A DNA stretch of 42,416 nt. It comes from Hungatella sp. UBA5385 (GTDB lineage Bacteria; Bacillota; Clostridia; Lachnospirales; Lachnospiraceae). The stretch lies in NCBI GenBank assembly GCA_002409995.1, contig DHOR01000039.1:57361-99776 (forward strand). The letters run 5' to 3'. Shown here piece by piece: positions 8,984 to 18,238 of the stretch. The translations under genes and the position numbers were made by a program. The notes under the pieces are model-generated. The model was not told where the DNA came from, did no database searches, and saw only the letters and a program-made list of their open reading frames with translations. Position 1 is the stretch's first letter. Each line of letters starts with the position of its first letter.

Positions 8984-9009
8984 TGATATACTGAATTATT
9001 CCACCAAAT

Positions 9010-9038
9010 TTGCCTCAGCCAGCGGACTGTGATATACT
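9010..9038 (+). promoter_or_regulatory. Sigma-70-type promoter of rpoN
   Basis: TTGCCT (9010-9015), a 17-base spacer and TATACT (9033-9038), about 37 bases upstream of the rpoN ATG. The -35 box overlaps the sequence AAATTTGCCT, which is also present in the inverted repeat in front of dppA. Confidence 0.6.
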
Positions 9039-9074
9039 GAAAAAAAGAGTTATTAAACGAAAGAAGGAATTACT

Positions 9075-10466
9075 ATGGACTTAAAACTGGAGGCAAAACA
9101 GGTTCAAACTCTCTCCCAGAATCTTATACAATCTGTGGAAATTCTTCAGATGACTTCCCAGGAATTAAATACTTATCTTAATGATATTGCCCTTGAAAAT
9201 CCTGTTATTGATATTGCAGAACCGGACTCTTTCCTTGAAAGGGAATCTATAGAACAACAGCAATGGCTGAATTCCTTTCATGAGGAAAATTATTATCTTT
9301 ATCAAAGGCAGAGCAATGATGATGACTATCAGCCTGACAGAAACTGGAATATTGAAACCGATGAGGAAGAGACTCTCTCCGACTATCTCTGGTCCCAGTT
9401 GATTACAGAGGATTTCAGTGAAATGGAGAGCAATATCATTAAATTCATGCTGGAATGCCTGGACAGCAAAGGATATTTTACGGAAAGTACAAAGGTGGTC
9501 TCCGACTATTTTCATGTGGATGAAAAGACTGTCACTGATTTACTGGAATTGCTTCAAAGCCTTGATCCTTCCGGTGTCTGTGCCAGAGATTTAAAAGAAT
9601 GTCTCTCTATCCAGCTGAAACGGAAACAGATGGATTCGCCTGTCCTTCTGTCTATTGTTGAGGATCATTTGGAAGCAGTTGCCAAAAATCAGATCCCTGC
9701 AATTGCAAGGAAACTCAGGCTGACCCATGAGGAGGCTGCAGGTTACTGCCAGATTATCAAATCTTTAAACCCTAAACCAGGAGTAGGATATTCCAGCAGG
9801 GAAAAACTGCGGTACATTATTCCTGATGTTATGATCGTGAAGTTTAAAGACCATTTTGATATTATACTGAATGAATCCATGTATCCTCATATTGAGGTTA
9901 ACAGTTATTATAGGGACTTAAGCAAGAATCCGGACACTCCGGAGGTACAGGATTATCTTAGCCAAAAGATCCGGCAGGTGGAGTGGCTGAAACAGTGCAT
10001 TTCACAACGTAATCAGACTCTGATGCAAGTATCAAAAGCAATACTTGCCAGACAGGAGAAGTTTTTTGATCTGGGACCGGATCATCTGTCACCTATGCGT
10101 CTGGCAGATATTGCAGAAGAACTATCTATCCATGAATCCACAGTCAGCAGAGCTGTGAGCAAAAAGTATCTGCAATGTTCCTGGGGTGTCTATCCTATGA
10201 ACTATTTCTTCTCCAGAAGTGTGACTGTACAATCGAAAGAGAAGAATTCCTCTGAATCTGGGAAAGAGCTGACTGCATCTGATATTAAACGGGTTTTAAA
10301 TAAATTAATTGATGAAGAAGATAAAAACATACCATACAGTGACCGGATTCTCAGCGAAAAGCTTGCAGATATGGGAATTTCTATTTCTCGTCGTACTGTA
10401 GCTAAATATAGGGAAGAGGAAGGGATTACAGGTGCTCAGGGGAGAAAAGTATATATTCAGGAATAG
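9075..10466 (+). CDS. rpoN: RNA polymerase sigma-54 factor RpoN
   Basis: Alternative sigma factor that directs polymerase to -24/-12 promoters and needs an AAA+ activator. 463 residues, slightly short for the family. The N-terminal activator-interaction region is Gln/Leu rich (QTLSQNLIQSVEILQM). An acidic region II follows, then the core-binding domain (SLDPSGVCARDLKECL, LNPKPGVGYS), a helix-turn-helix (ELSIHESTVSRAVSKKYLQC), and the RpoN box as SRRTVAKYRE near residues 438-447. GAAGGAAT precedes the ATG. It is divergent from the kinase gene; finding rpoN beside a dedicated activator and its target promoter suggests a self-contained circuit, though genome-wide targets are possible. Confidence 0.96.
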   Translation: MDLKLEAKQVQTLSQNLIQSVEILQMTSQELNTYLNDIALENPVIDIAEPDSFLERESIEQQQWLNSFHEENYYLYQRQSNDDDYQPDRNWNIETDEEETLSDYLWSQLITEDFSEMESNIIKFMLECLDSKGYFTESTKVVSDYFHVDEKTVTDLLELLQSLDPSGVCARDLKECLSIQLKRKQMDSPVLLSIVEDHLEAVAKNQIPAIARKLRLTHEEAAGYCQIIKSLNPKPGVGYSSREKLRYIIPDVMIVKFKDHFDIILNESMYPHIEVNSYYRDLSKNPDTPEVQDYLSQKIRQVEWLKQCISQRNQTLMQVSKAILARQEKFFDLGPDHLSPMRLADIAEELSIHESTVSRAVSKKYLQCSWGVYPMNYFFSRSVTVQSKEKNSSESGKELTASDIKRVLNKLIDEEDKNIPYSDRILSEKLADMGISISRRTVAKYREEEGITGAQGRKVYIQE

Positions 10467-10510
10467 AGGATATTAAGATTGATGAAATTAATCCATCTTC
10501 AAAAACAAAA

Positions 10511-10559
10511 AAGGCATGTAAAGAAAATCCCGAAAAACAGGTTATTCTTAACATGCCTT
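10511..10559. terminator. Terminator between convergent rpoN and citF
   Basis: AAGGCATGTAAAGAA (10511-10525) pairs with TTCTTAACATGCCTT (10545-10559) with one mismatch. On the minus strand the stem is followed by TTTTTTGTTTTTG, a strong terminator for the citrate operon. On the plus strand the tail is weaker, so it may also serve rpoN. Confidence 0.8.
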
Positions 10560-10591
10560 AAATACTCACGTATTTTCAGCTATATTATTGT

Positions 10592-12151
10592 TTAATCTAA
10601 CTGCAATGGTTTAACCTTTCTTACAACATCTAAGATCGTCCCATCTCTGGCTTCTACAATGGCAACCACCTGATCTTCCCATTCCAGCTTATCAGGAACT
10701 CCTACAAGGCTATATGCCTTATCTCTCAGTTCCTCAATGGTCACATGTTTAATTCCTGCATCATCCAGGCATTGAATCAAGTCTTGTCTTAAAGGATTTA
10801 CAGCAGTACCATAGTCAGTTACCAGCACATCTACACAATCGCCCGGAGTCGTTACGGTAACCACGTCATCACATACGGTTGCCATTCTTCCTCTGGTCAG
10901 CGGTGTTACAATAATACAGCACTTACTTCCTGCCGCTGCATCCGGATGTCCACCTGGCGCACCACGAAGGACACCATCTGAACCGGTAATCACATTTACA
11001 TTAAATGATGTATCTACCTCTAAAGCTGACAACACTACAAAATCCAGCATATTTACATATGCCCCTTTATTTGCTGGGTTTGCATAAGTACTTAAATCCA
11101 CTTCATGGTGGTTTTCATTTTTAAAGATATGACTGGCAGCTCCCTGGTCATAGTCCTGAGTATCCATCAAATGTTTCACTAACCCCTTATCATACAACTG
11201 GCAAATCGGAGTACTGGTTCCACCTAATGCAAAGCTCATGGTAATGTTACGTTCTATCATATGCTCTTCTAAGAATCGGTTTACTGCTAATGACGGTCCG
11301 CCCACCCCAGTCTGAAATGAAAACCCTTCTTTAAAGTATGGTGTTGATGCAATAACCTTTGCAACATTGTCCGCCATCATAAGCTCTCTGGGATTATCCG
11401 TCAGCCTTGCTTCTTTTGTATTAATTTTATCCACATTTCCAATACGATCTACTACACATACACAATCCACATCAATCATGGAAACTGATGCTGGACTGTT
11501 TGGAAAATCAACCAAAGTGTCTGTAATAATTACGGTGTGATCAGCATAATGAGCATCATGGATACCGAATCCCATGGAACCAAAGTTACTCTTTCCATTA
11601 ATTCCACTTGCATTACCGCAACAGTCTGAGCTGGCTGCCGCTAAAAATGCAATATCAATATGTACCTCACCTGCTTCAACTGCTCTGGGACGGCCACCAT
11701 GACTTCTAATGATAGCCGGTGTTGATAACTTGCCGGCAGAAATGGTTTCCCCAATTCTTCCGCGCACTCCTGATGTCTGAGCCCCTATAATCTTACCTTG
11801 TTCCATATAATCTGCAAAAATGTCCTGTGCTGTTCCCAAAGAAGTGGCTGCTACATTAATATCCTTTAAGCCCATTTCCTCAATTAACACTTTTGCTACC
11901 ATACTGGCAACATAGTCACCATCACGGAACTCCGTATGGAATGAAAATGTCATTCCATCATGTGCTCCACATTTTTTACAGGCTTCACGTATACTTTCAC
12001 AGATTTTAGTTTCCTGTGGCTTTACATAACGCTTTGTCTTTGGAGAGTCTTTCTTGAAATACTTGCCGTCCATATAATTCTTGCCCTGATATACTTCTTT
12101 TCCATCTTTTAAGAGTTCTTCCGGAATATCTCTATTAACTGCATTAAGCAT
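10592..12151 (-). CDS. citF: Citrate lyase alpha subunit (citrate:acetyl-ACP transferase)
   Basis: Swaps citrate for acetate on the acyl carrier protein, giving citryl-ACP, in the cytoplasmic citrate lyase complex. 519 residues, close to the roughly 510 usual for CitF. Recognisable segments include the N-terminal LNAVNRDIPEELLK, the Gly-rich ALGGTSTPICQLYDKGLVKH and VITGSDGVLRGAPGGHPDAA. I start it at ATG 12151, matching other CitF N-termini, instead of an ATG 16 codons upstream that would overlap citE and has no good ribosome site. The Shine-Dalgarno before 12151 is imperfect (GGAAGG 11 bases away or AAAGG directly adjacent). Last gene of a six-gene operon. Confidence 0.95.
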   Translation of the reverse strand: MLNAVNRDIPEELLKDGKEVYQGKNYMDGKYFKKDSPKTKRYVKPQETKICESIREACKKCGAHDGMTFSFHTEFRDGDYVASMVAKVLIEEMGLKDINVAATSLGTAQDIFADYMEQGKIIGAQTSGVRGRIGETISAGKLSTPAIIRSHGGRPRAVEAGEVHIDIAFLAAASSDCCGNASGINGKSNFGSMGFGIHDAHYADHTVIITDTLVDFPNSPASVSMIDVDCVCVVDRIGNVDKINTKEARLTDNPRELMMADNVAKVIASTPYFKEGFSFQTGVGGPSLAVNRFLEEHMIERNITMSFALGGTSTPICQLYDKGLVKHLMDTQDYDQGAASHIFKNENHHEVDLSTYANPANKGAYVNMLDFVVLSALEVDTSFNVNVITGSDGVLRGAPGGHPDAAAGSKCCIIVTPLTRGRMATVCDDVVTVTTPGDCVDVLVTDYGTAVNPLRQDLIQCLDDAGIKHVTIEELRDKAYSLVGVPDKLEWEDQVVAIVEARDGTILDVVRKVKPLQLD

Positions 12152-12173
12152 CCTTTCACTTCCCTTCCTATGT

Positions 12174-13085
12174 TTATAAATCACCTTCGTAAACACCACA
12201 TGCCTTAGCTAATGCAATAACTCGTCTTGCATCTTCAAAGAATGGTATATCAACCATCTTTCCGTCTACAGTATAAACACCAACTCCAGAGTCTGCCTGC
12301 TCATTAAATGAGCGTACCAGCTTCTCAGCATAAGCAATCTCTTTTGCAGTAGGAGCAAAGGTATCATGTACAAACTGAATCTGTCTTGGGCTGACAATAC
12401 TCTTACCATCAAATCCCATCTTTCGGTTTTGAATTACCTCTTGTTTGAACCCTTCCATATCGTCAATATTAGGGAACATGGTATCAAAACACTGTACTTC
12501 AGCTGCTCTTGCTGCCATAAGCATCTGGCCTCTGGCAACTAACATTTCAATACCGCCTTCTTCAATTCTAACGTGCATACTTTTTCTGAAATCACCTCCT
12601 GAAATGGCACAACCAAACATCCGGTCGGACGCCGTTACAATTTCATAGGCATTCATAATCCCTTTCGGACTTTCCAGAGCAGCCATAAGAAGTGTTCTTC
12701 CTTCTTCAACTCCAAACTCCTTCTCTGCAGCCAAAACATGTTCTTCTACCGTATGTACATCCTGGGCGCTCTCACACTTTGCAATGCGGATTCCGTCTGC
12801 TCCGCTTGCTACTACGCAGCGAATATCTTCCTGCCAGTGTGGAGTATCCAGACCATTTATTCTCACAATAACCTCAGTGGTTCCATAATCTATATTTTTA
12901 ATTGCCTGATAAAGAGAAAATCTTGCTGCATCCTTCTGATTCTCTGCAACTGCATCCTCTAAGTCTAAGATTATGCTGTCTGTCCCATAGATATAGGCAT
13001 CTTTAATCAGTCCTGGCTTTTGTGCGTTCATAAACATCATGGTACGACGCAGCCGGTTTTTTTCTGGTCTTGGACGAGTAATCAT
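12174..13085 (-). CDS. citE: Citrate lyase beta subunit (citryl-ACP lyase)
   Basis: Splits citryl-ACP into oxaloacetate and acetyl-ACP. 303 residues, HpcH/HpaI-type barrel. Family features: RRTMMFMNAQKPG at the start, the metal/substrate segment DSIILDLEDAV, ESPKGIMNAYEI, and MGFDGKSIVSPRQI near the end. The ATG at 13085 overlaps the citD stop by 4 bases and has GGAGG 9 bases upstream; an in-frame ATG six codons earlier lies inside citD and lacks that spacing. The overlap implies coupled translation, in keeping with the fixed subunit ratio of the enzyme. Confidence 0.95.
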   Translation of the reverse strand: MITRPRPEKNRLRRTMMFMNAQKPGLIKDAYIYGTDSIILDLEDAVAENQKDAARFSLYQAIKNIDYGTTEVIVRINGLDTPHWQEDIRCVVASGADGIRIAKCESAQDVHTVEEHVLAAEKEFGVEEGRTLLMAALESPKGIMNAYEIVTASDRMFGCAISGGDFRKSMHVRIEEGGIEMLVARGQMLMAARAAEVQCFDTMFPNIDDMEGFKQEVIQNRKMGFDGKSIVSPRQIQFVHDTFAPTAKEIAYAEKLVRSFNEQADSGVGVYTVDGKMVDIPFFEDARRVIALAKACGVYEGDL

Positions 13086-13384
13086 CTTATGCCACCTCCC
13101 CATGGAATGTTTTTTTCTGAGGCATCACAGCTTCTATAAACAGCACACTGAATACGTGCTTTTAAGGTACACTCTAATGCTCCCTTATCTACAACAATCA
13201 CCTTTGCATTTTTCACTTCCAGCTGAGACAATGTATCTAAGATGGTTGCCTTAATCTGACGGCCATATTGATTCATTACGCTGCTTTCTAATGAAAGTTC
13301 AATTCCACTATGCAAAGGTTCTACTGTAACCTGGGCATCACTTGACTCTAAAGTTCCAGCTATTGCAACTTTTTGAATTTCCAT
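13082..13384 (-). CDS. citD: Citrate lyase gamma subunit (acyl carrier protein)
   Basis: Small acyl carrier protein, 100 residues, that holds the 2'-(5''-triphosphoribosyl)-3'-dephospho-CoA arm. The N-terminal pattern AGTLESSD places the attachment Ser at residue 14, as in known CitD proteins. The middle segment (GIELSLESSVMNQYGRQI, then the ALECTLKARIQCAVYR segment) also fits the family. AAGGAG precedes the ATG by 9 bases. CitC acetylates the arm and CitX attaches it; both are encoded divergently in this window. Confidence 0.95.
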   Translation of the reverse strand: MEIQKVAIAGTLESSDAQVTVEPLHSGIELSLESSVMNQYGRQIKATILDTLSQLEVKNAKVIVVDKGALECTLKARIQCAVYRSCDASEKNIPWGGGIR

Positions 13385-13428
13385 AAATCTTCTCTCCTTA
13401 CTCTCGTTTCGTTAATATGTATAAGTGC

Positions 13429-14727
13429 TTATAGTATTAAGTTCCCAGTTAATATTCCGCAAACCAGGTAAATAACAAATAAGCCTGTAAACCATGGTAA
13501 TAAGTATTTTTGATATTTATCTAATGTAGTATCTGTTAACTCAATTAATAGATATATGGCTGCAACCAAAGGACTAAGCTGATGGAATGCCTGTCCAATC
13601 ATTGATGCAAAAGCAATTTGTAATTCTGTGAAACCATAAGCAACAGCTGTCTCTGCTAATACAGGCATAACTCCATAATAGAAAGCATCATTACTTAGAG
13701 CCACTGTTCCTGGTGCACTAATAAATGCAATAACAACTCCGAAGTATTTAGATAACGATTCCGGCATAAGGTTTACCAGACTTTGACCGATTGCTTCTGA
13801 CATTCCGGTTCCGTTTAATACACCCATTAATATGCCGGCACCTACAACCATAATTACGATGTTCATAATTTCAGCTGCATACTGGTTAATCACCATTCTT
13901 TGATCTTTCAACTTGGGGAAGTTCAGTGTTAACGCAATGATAGTTCCTACTGCAAAACACATGGCTGACGGAACAAGTCCCAGTAACAGCGTTGTAACTA
14001 CTGCTAATGTTACAATTAAGTTAATCCAGAATAACTTTGGCCGCTTCAGTGCTTCTTCTTCAGGACTTAATTTTACTTTCAAGTCCTCAAGCTCAAAGCC
14101 GCCTTCTGCAATACCTAAGCGTTTTCGTTCTTTTTTGCCTAAGTAATATGCTACACCAAGACTATAGATTATTCCCAAAATCATTCCAGGAGCCATCATA
14201 GCAGTCAACCGCCCCGCATCTGCATCTAATACTGATACCACCCTTGCCATTGGACCGCCCCAGGGTAATAGATTCAAAATAGTATTCTGCATAATTATTA
14301 CAGTAGCTAAATAGAGCTTATTCATCTTCAATCGATTAAAAATCGGCACCATGGCAGTACAGGTTACAAGAAATGTAGTTGAACCATCTCCACCGCAGGA
14401 TACTATGGCTGCCATCAAAGATGCACCGATCATAATCTTTACAGGATCACCTTTTACCATGGACAATATTCTGTCTACCATAGGATCAAATAAACCTACT
14501 GCAACCATGAGACTAAAGTATAAAACAGCGAACATAATCATAGAAAATGTAGATGTAACCCCTTTGATTCCAGCTAATGCAAATTCAAAGGTCTCAATAC
14601 CAAACCCACCAATTAGACCAAAAATAAGTGGTACCGCAATGATTGAAACAAGCGGACTTACCTTTTTCGAAGATATAACAATTAGAAAAACACCAACCGT
14701 CAGATACCCCAATAATGCTAACGACAT
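13429..14727 (-). CDS. CitMHS-family citrate/divalent cation:H+ symporter
   Basis: Polytopic carrier of 432 residues with about 11-12 membrane helices and little else. The pattern CGGDGSTTFLVTCTAMVPIF and the loop NLLPWGGPMARVVSVL are typical of the CitMHS family, which takes up citrate complexed with Mg or Ca. The ATG at 14727 has AAGGAG 10 bases upstream; a GTG three codons earlier would leave no spacing. Lying 44 bases upstream of citD, it is the probable citrate importer. The substrate could be a related tricarboxylate. Confidence 0.85.
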   Translation of the reverse strand: MSLALLGYLTVGVFLIVISSKKVSPLVSIIAVPLIFGLIGGFGIETFEFALAGIKGVTSTFSMIMFAVLYFSLMVAVGLFDPMVDRILSMVKGDPVKIMIGASLMAAIVSCGGDGSTTFLVTCTAMVPIFNRLKMNKLYLATVIIMQNTILNLLPWGGPMARVVSVLDADAGRLTAMMAPGMILGIIYSLGVAYYLGKKERKRLGIAEGGFELEDLKVKLSPEEEALKRPKLFWINLIVTLAVVTTLLLGLVPSAMCFAVGTIIALTLNFPKLKDQRMVINQYAAEIMNIVIMVVGAGILMGVLNGTGMSEAIGQSLVNLMPESLSKYFGVVIAFISAPGTVALSNDAFYYGVMPVLAETAVAYGFTELQIAFASMIGQAFHQLSPLVAAIYLLIELTDTTLDKYQKYLLPWFTGLFVIYLVCGILTGNLIL

Positions 14728-14755
14728 ACTTAACACTCTCCTTATTCTTCTGAAT

Positions 14756-15829
14756 TTACTGTGCGATGTAATTCTGTTTTAACTTAAAAATCACACATAC
14801 CGGACTTTCTGTATGAATTTCATTACCAGTAAAACTCAATTCTCCAGTGTCCATATCTAATGCAAATTCTCTTATGGTATCAGATACTTCATTTGCTGCA
14901 ACAACTTTTTTTCCATCCTTGCTCATTACTATAAATCGTGGTTGTTCCCCACCAGTTTTTACACAATCTGCAAAAGCAATCATACCTGTTTCCTGATTGA
15001 TGGAAAAACTTGTAATACTATCATGTTTTCTATTAGATACTATGACGTATTTGCCAGCAGGCTCTATAACTATACCGCTTGCCCAGCCATCTCCAGTATA
15101 AGTCTGCGGCAGAGTTGGCACGATTTGCTTTGGTTCTAATTGACCAGTCCCTTCATCAAAATTATAATATGTGATTGAGTAATCTTTTTCATTTACACCA
15201 TAGCAATACTTATTATTGGGATGGAAAACAAAATGCCTGGGCTCTGCAATCTCTCTGGAAGTAACTGTACATGTTTCAGTTAGTTCACCTGTTTCATGGT
15301 TTATTTTAAACACCACGATCTGACCAAAACCTTCTTTTCTACCCTGACAAGATACAATTAAATAATTTCTGCTATTATCCTGAACTACCTGATGGGGATG
15401 TGATATTGCCCCCTCTTTTAACCCTGGTATTGTATATAACCTTTTCAACTTTGAAAGACTTCCATCTTCATTTGTCGGAATTACAGCCACAGTTCCAGTC
15501 TGCAAATTAGCAACATAAATCCAGCGATTGGACTTATCCACGGAAAGATGAACCGGATTCTCTCCCTCTGTAGATACAGTATTAATATAGGTTAATTCAC
15601 CATTATCAGCATTAATAGAAAAGCTACTGATTTCATGAAAATCTCCGTGAATGGAATATAAATAATTTTCTGTTTCATCCATGCAGAAAAATGACGGGTT
15701 TACTAAATTCTCTACTAACTGCTTATATAACCATGTACCATCATCTGATATCTCGTATACTTTAATTCCTTTTCCACGGGCATTTCTTTCCTTTGTGGTT
15801 CTGCAACCGACATAAGCATATGTACTCAT
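14756..15829 (-). CDS. Lactonase-family seven-bladed beta-propeller (6-phosphogluconolactonase/YbhE-like)
   Basis: 357 residues of the COG2706 lactonase family. Repeated propeller-blade motifs are visible: HLSVDKSNRWIYVANLQTG, HPHQVVQDNSRNYLIVSC, the PRHFVFHPNNKYCYGVNE segment and QPRFIVMSKDGKKVVAANE. No signal peptide, so cytoplasmic. AGGAGG lies just before the ATG, which is 9 bases after matC. Known relatives open sugar or muconate lactones. Its place between two carboxylate carriers in a citrate lyase operon suggests a lactone form of a tricarboxylate or a hydroxy acid as substrate, but this is inference only. Confidence 0.82.
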   Translation of the reverse strand: MSTYAYVGCRTTKERNARGKGIKVYEISDDGTWLYKQLVENLVNPSFFCMDETENYLYSIHGDFHEISSFSINADNGELTYINTVSTEGENPVHLSVDKSNRWIYVANLQTGTVAVIPTNEDGSLSKLKRLYTIPGLKEGAISHPHQVVQDNSRNYLIVSCQGRKEGFGQIVVFKINHETGELTETCTVTSREIAEPRHFVFHPNNKYCYGVNEKDYSITYYNFDEGTGQLEPKQIVPTLPQTYTGDGWASGIVIEPAGKYVIVSNRKHDSITSFSINQETGMIAFADCVKTGGEQPRFIVMSKDGKKVVAANEVSDTIREFALDMDTGELSFTGNEIHTESPVCVIFKLKQNYIAQ

Positions 15830-15838
15830 CTTATCCTC

Positions 15839-17095
15839 CTAAGAAAACAGTCTAAATCCACCTACTAATCCAAAGATTAAAATCACCATAACAGCTCCAA
15901 ATGAAAGTGCAAATAGCTTGACAAACATTGATTGCTGTTCCTTCTCAGAAGCTCCTGTTTCCTGTGTAAACGATGCCAGAGTTAAGCTTCCTCCTGTTGA
16001 CAATGGACTAATACCCGCAACTGTTGAACCTGCTACAATCGCCATGACCATCTCTACAACACTTGCATTACCACCTACACTACTTACAATATTCGGAACC
16101 GTCGGTATTAAGGTGGGCATTACTACTCCATTTGCCGAACTAAACCATGACATAATACCTGCTGTCAATCCAATAATTGACGATGCAGTTTTCTGGTTCA
16201 TCATCGATGCCAATATAGCAGATAATAATTCGATACCGCCCATTTCTTTGGTTACACTCATTAATACATTGACACCACATATAAGAATCAATACATTCCA
16301 CGGTACCAGCTTCATTGCTGCCTTTTCATCGACTGCTTTCAAAAGTATTAAAATAAGAGATAATGAAAAAGCTGCTAAACCTACATCATATCGGAATCCA
16401 ACTACTGCAATTACCAGAGCCAGGATTGCTATAATTCCTATTTTCTGTTTCCCATTAAACTTCGGAAGTTCTGAAAATGGCATTGCATTTGTGGCTCTTA
16501 ATTTATATCCTTTGAAAATAATATATACTAAAATCGCACATATAAAATTTGCTATTGATACTCCGATAAATACCGGGACCGCTGCACCTGTCACTCCAAA
16601 TTCTGCTGTTAAATCTGTTACAATAATTCCTGTCAATGCTATGGGCGACGCTGTTCCCCCTACCGCTCCCAGTATAGCCAATGCTGCTAATAAAACCGGT
16701 GAACAGTTCATCTGTACAGCTAATGATACTGCGAAAACAATCATAACAGACTGTACAGAAATCGCTCCTGGACCTGCTGCTGACAGCCCATAAGAAACTA
16801 CATAAATGATAATCGGTATCAGGAATGTGTTTTTACCAACTAATGCAACAATCTTTTTAGATAATAACTCCAAAGTATTGTTCTCCTGCAGCAAACAGAA
16901 AAAAAACATTGTTCCCAAAAGTGTGATGAACAACTTACTTGGAAATCCTCCCAGAATTACACTTGCACTTACATTTCCTATTAATCCCAGAATAAATGCA
17001 AGCCCTAATGATACAATTCCTACATTGATTTTTCTCACAAACCCCAAAGCAATTGCCCCAATCAAAAACACCAATGCTATAACCTGAAAAAACAT
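15839..17095 (-). CDS. MatC/SLC13-like dicarboxylate carrier
   Basis: Integral membrane carrier, 418 residues, about 11-12 helices. The N-terminal half matches the MatC_N (dicarboxylate carrier) type: ALGFVRKINVGIVSLGLAF and the AAGPGAISVQSVMIVFAV loop. A second signature-like stretch, MSWFSSANGVVMPTLIPT, lies in the C-terminal half. The ATG at 17095 has AAGGAG at proper distance; longer in-frame starts extend into the divergent promoter region and lack a ribosome site. As first gene of the citrate lyase operon it could import a dicarboxylate or tricarboxylate, or export a product such as acetate or succinate. The true substrate is unknown. Confidence 0.8.
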   Translation of the reverse strand: MFFQVIALVFLIGAIALGFVRKINVGIVSLGLAFILGLIGNVSASVILGGFPSKLFITLLGTMFFFCLLQENNTLELLSKKIVALVGKNTFLIPIIIYVVSYGLSAAGPGAISVQSVMIVFAVSLAVQMNCSPVLLAALAILGAVGGTASPIALTGIIVTDLTAEFGVTGAAVPVFIGVSIANFICAILVYIIFKGYKLRATNAMPFSELPKFNGKQKIGIIAILALVIAVVGFRYDVGLAAFSLSLILILLKAVDEKAAMKLVPWNVLILICGVNVLMSVTKEMGGIELLSAILASMMNQKTASSIIGLTAGIMSWFSSANGVVMPTLIPTVPNIVSSVGGNASVVEMVMAIVAGSTVAGISPLSTGGSLTLASFTQETGASEKEQQSMFVKLFALSFGAVMVILIFGLVGGFRLFS

Positions 17096-17198
17096 ATACT
17101 CTCTCCTTTTACTTTTTTTAATATTCGATAAATTTATCTTTATCACTATTAAAACAGAAGGACTCCCCAAATGTAAACTTCCATATTCTCATGTATTT

Positions 17199-17217
17199 CC
17201 ATTCTAATTTTGAATGG
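17199..17217. promoter_or_regulatory. Dyad in the divergent citrate promoter region (upstream copy)
   Basis: CCATTC-N7-GAATGG. It shares the CATTC/GAATG half sites with the dyad at 17313-17329 and lies nearer the matC-lactonase-citDEF side. A candidate regulator site, possibly for the LysR protein encoded next door. Confidence 0.5.
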
Positions 17218-17226
17218 TTCTTTTCA

Positions 17227-17254
17227 TTTACTTTTTCGTATTAAAATGTATAAT
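17227..17254 (+). promoter_or_regulatory. Possible promoter of the LysR-citC-citX unit
   Basis: TTTACT (17227-17232), a 16-base spacer, and a perfect TATAAT (17249-17254). It would leave a leader of about 110 bases before the LysR gene containing the 17313-17329 dyad. Confidence 0.4.
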
Positions 17255-17312
17255 ATTCTTAAATAAGTACGTTTGTTATAAATTAAATGTTGAATTTATA
17301 TCTTAGATTAAA

Positions 17313-17329
17313 CATTCCGTTTAGGAATG
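17313..17329. promoter_or_regulatory. Candidate LysR-type operator (T-N11-A dyad)
   Basis: CATTCCGTTTAGGAATG is a perfect 6-bp inverted repeat with a 5-base centre and contains the T-N11-A pattern used by LysR regulators. It lies 44 bases upstream of the LysR start, as expected for an autoregulatory site. Confidence 0.6.
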
Positions 17330-17372
17330 ATATTTTTGATGCAACCATTCCAAGCCAATTAAGAGGTGACTT

Positions 17373-18236
17373 ATGGACGAAAGAGATTTTGAACTAATTG
17401 CTGCACTTGCCAAAACACGAAACATTACAAGAGCGGCTGAACAATTATTTGTAACACAGTCATCATTATCAAAAAGAATCCAAGCCATTGAAAGTGAACT
17501 TGGTATTACTCTTTTACTCCGCTCCAGGCTGGGTGTTCATTTTACGCCGGAAGGAGAGGAGGTATGCAAACGGACAGCAGAGGCAGTCAATCAATTAAAA
17601 CTTATGCGCAGTAACTTAGAAGCCCAAAAAGATTACATCTGCGGTACTTTAAATGCTGGAATATCTGTCAACTACTCACTCTATAAATTACCTAAAGTTC
17701 TCTCAATGTTCCGTAGACAATACCCTTATGTAAATACACACATTACTGCTGATCATAGCCGCAAACTATATCTTCAGATATTAAACGGAGCAATTGATGT
17801 GGCTATTCTGCGTGGTGAATATCAATGGAAAGAAAACAAAATATTATTGGAACGTGAAAGAATCTGTGCAATTGTAAATTTGAAAGATAAGGATAAATCT
17901 CTGATTGATATACCCTTTATTGGAAGAAAAACTGATTCTGGATTTGAGAGAGAAATCATGCAATGGATGCACCAAAATAATCTCCAGACAGAGCAGCATG
18001 GAATTGTTGTAGACAGCATTACGACATGTGTGGAGATGGTTAATCATGGCATTGGCTGGACAATTGTTCCAGAAATATGTCTGGGGGATTTTACCGGAGA
18101 CATAAGACCACTTACTTTTTCCAATGGAGAACCTTTTGTGCGTTCCACTTATCTTATGTACACTGATGCAGTGTTAAATCTTCCACAAGTGGAAGCCTTT
18201 ATTAATACAGTTCGAAACACACATAAAGGAGTTTAA
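17373..18236 (+). CDS. LysR-family transcriptional regulator of the citrate lyase locus
   Basis: 287 residues. The N-terminal winged helix-turn-helix is clear (LAKTRNITRAAEQLFVTQSS, then LSKRIQAIESELGITLLLR), followed by an effector-binding domain of the periplasmic-binding-protein fold (LNAGISVNYSLYKLPKVLSM, NHGIGWTIVPEICLGDF). AAGAGGTGAC precedes the ATG. It is divergent from the carrier-citDEF operon and 2 bases upstream of citC, so it very likely controls both units in response to citrate or a derivative. Effector identity is inferred from context. Confidence 0.93.
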   Translation: MDERDFELIAALAKTRNITRAAEQLFVTQSSLSKRIQAIESELGITLLLRSRLGVHFTPEGEEVCKRTAEAVNQLKLMRSNLEAQKDYICGTLNAGISVNYSLYKLPKVLSMFRRQYPYVNTHITADHSRKLYLQILNGAIDVAILRGEYQWKENKILLERERICAIVNLKDKDKSLIDIPFIGRKTDSGFEREIMQWMHQNNLQTEQHGIVVDSITTCVEMVNHGIGWTIVPEICLGDFTGDIRPLTFSNGEPFVRSTYLMYTDAVLNLPQVEAFINTVRNTHKGV

Positions 18237-18238
18237 AA

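Noticed and set aside
15918..16793. Long plus-strand open frame opposite the MatC-type carrier
   Set aside because: It is the complement of a gene with clear membrane-protein coding signal; the translated product is low-complexity Ile/Thr/Pro/Ala and no ribosome site fits.
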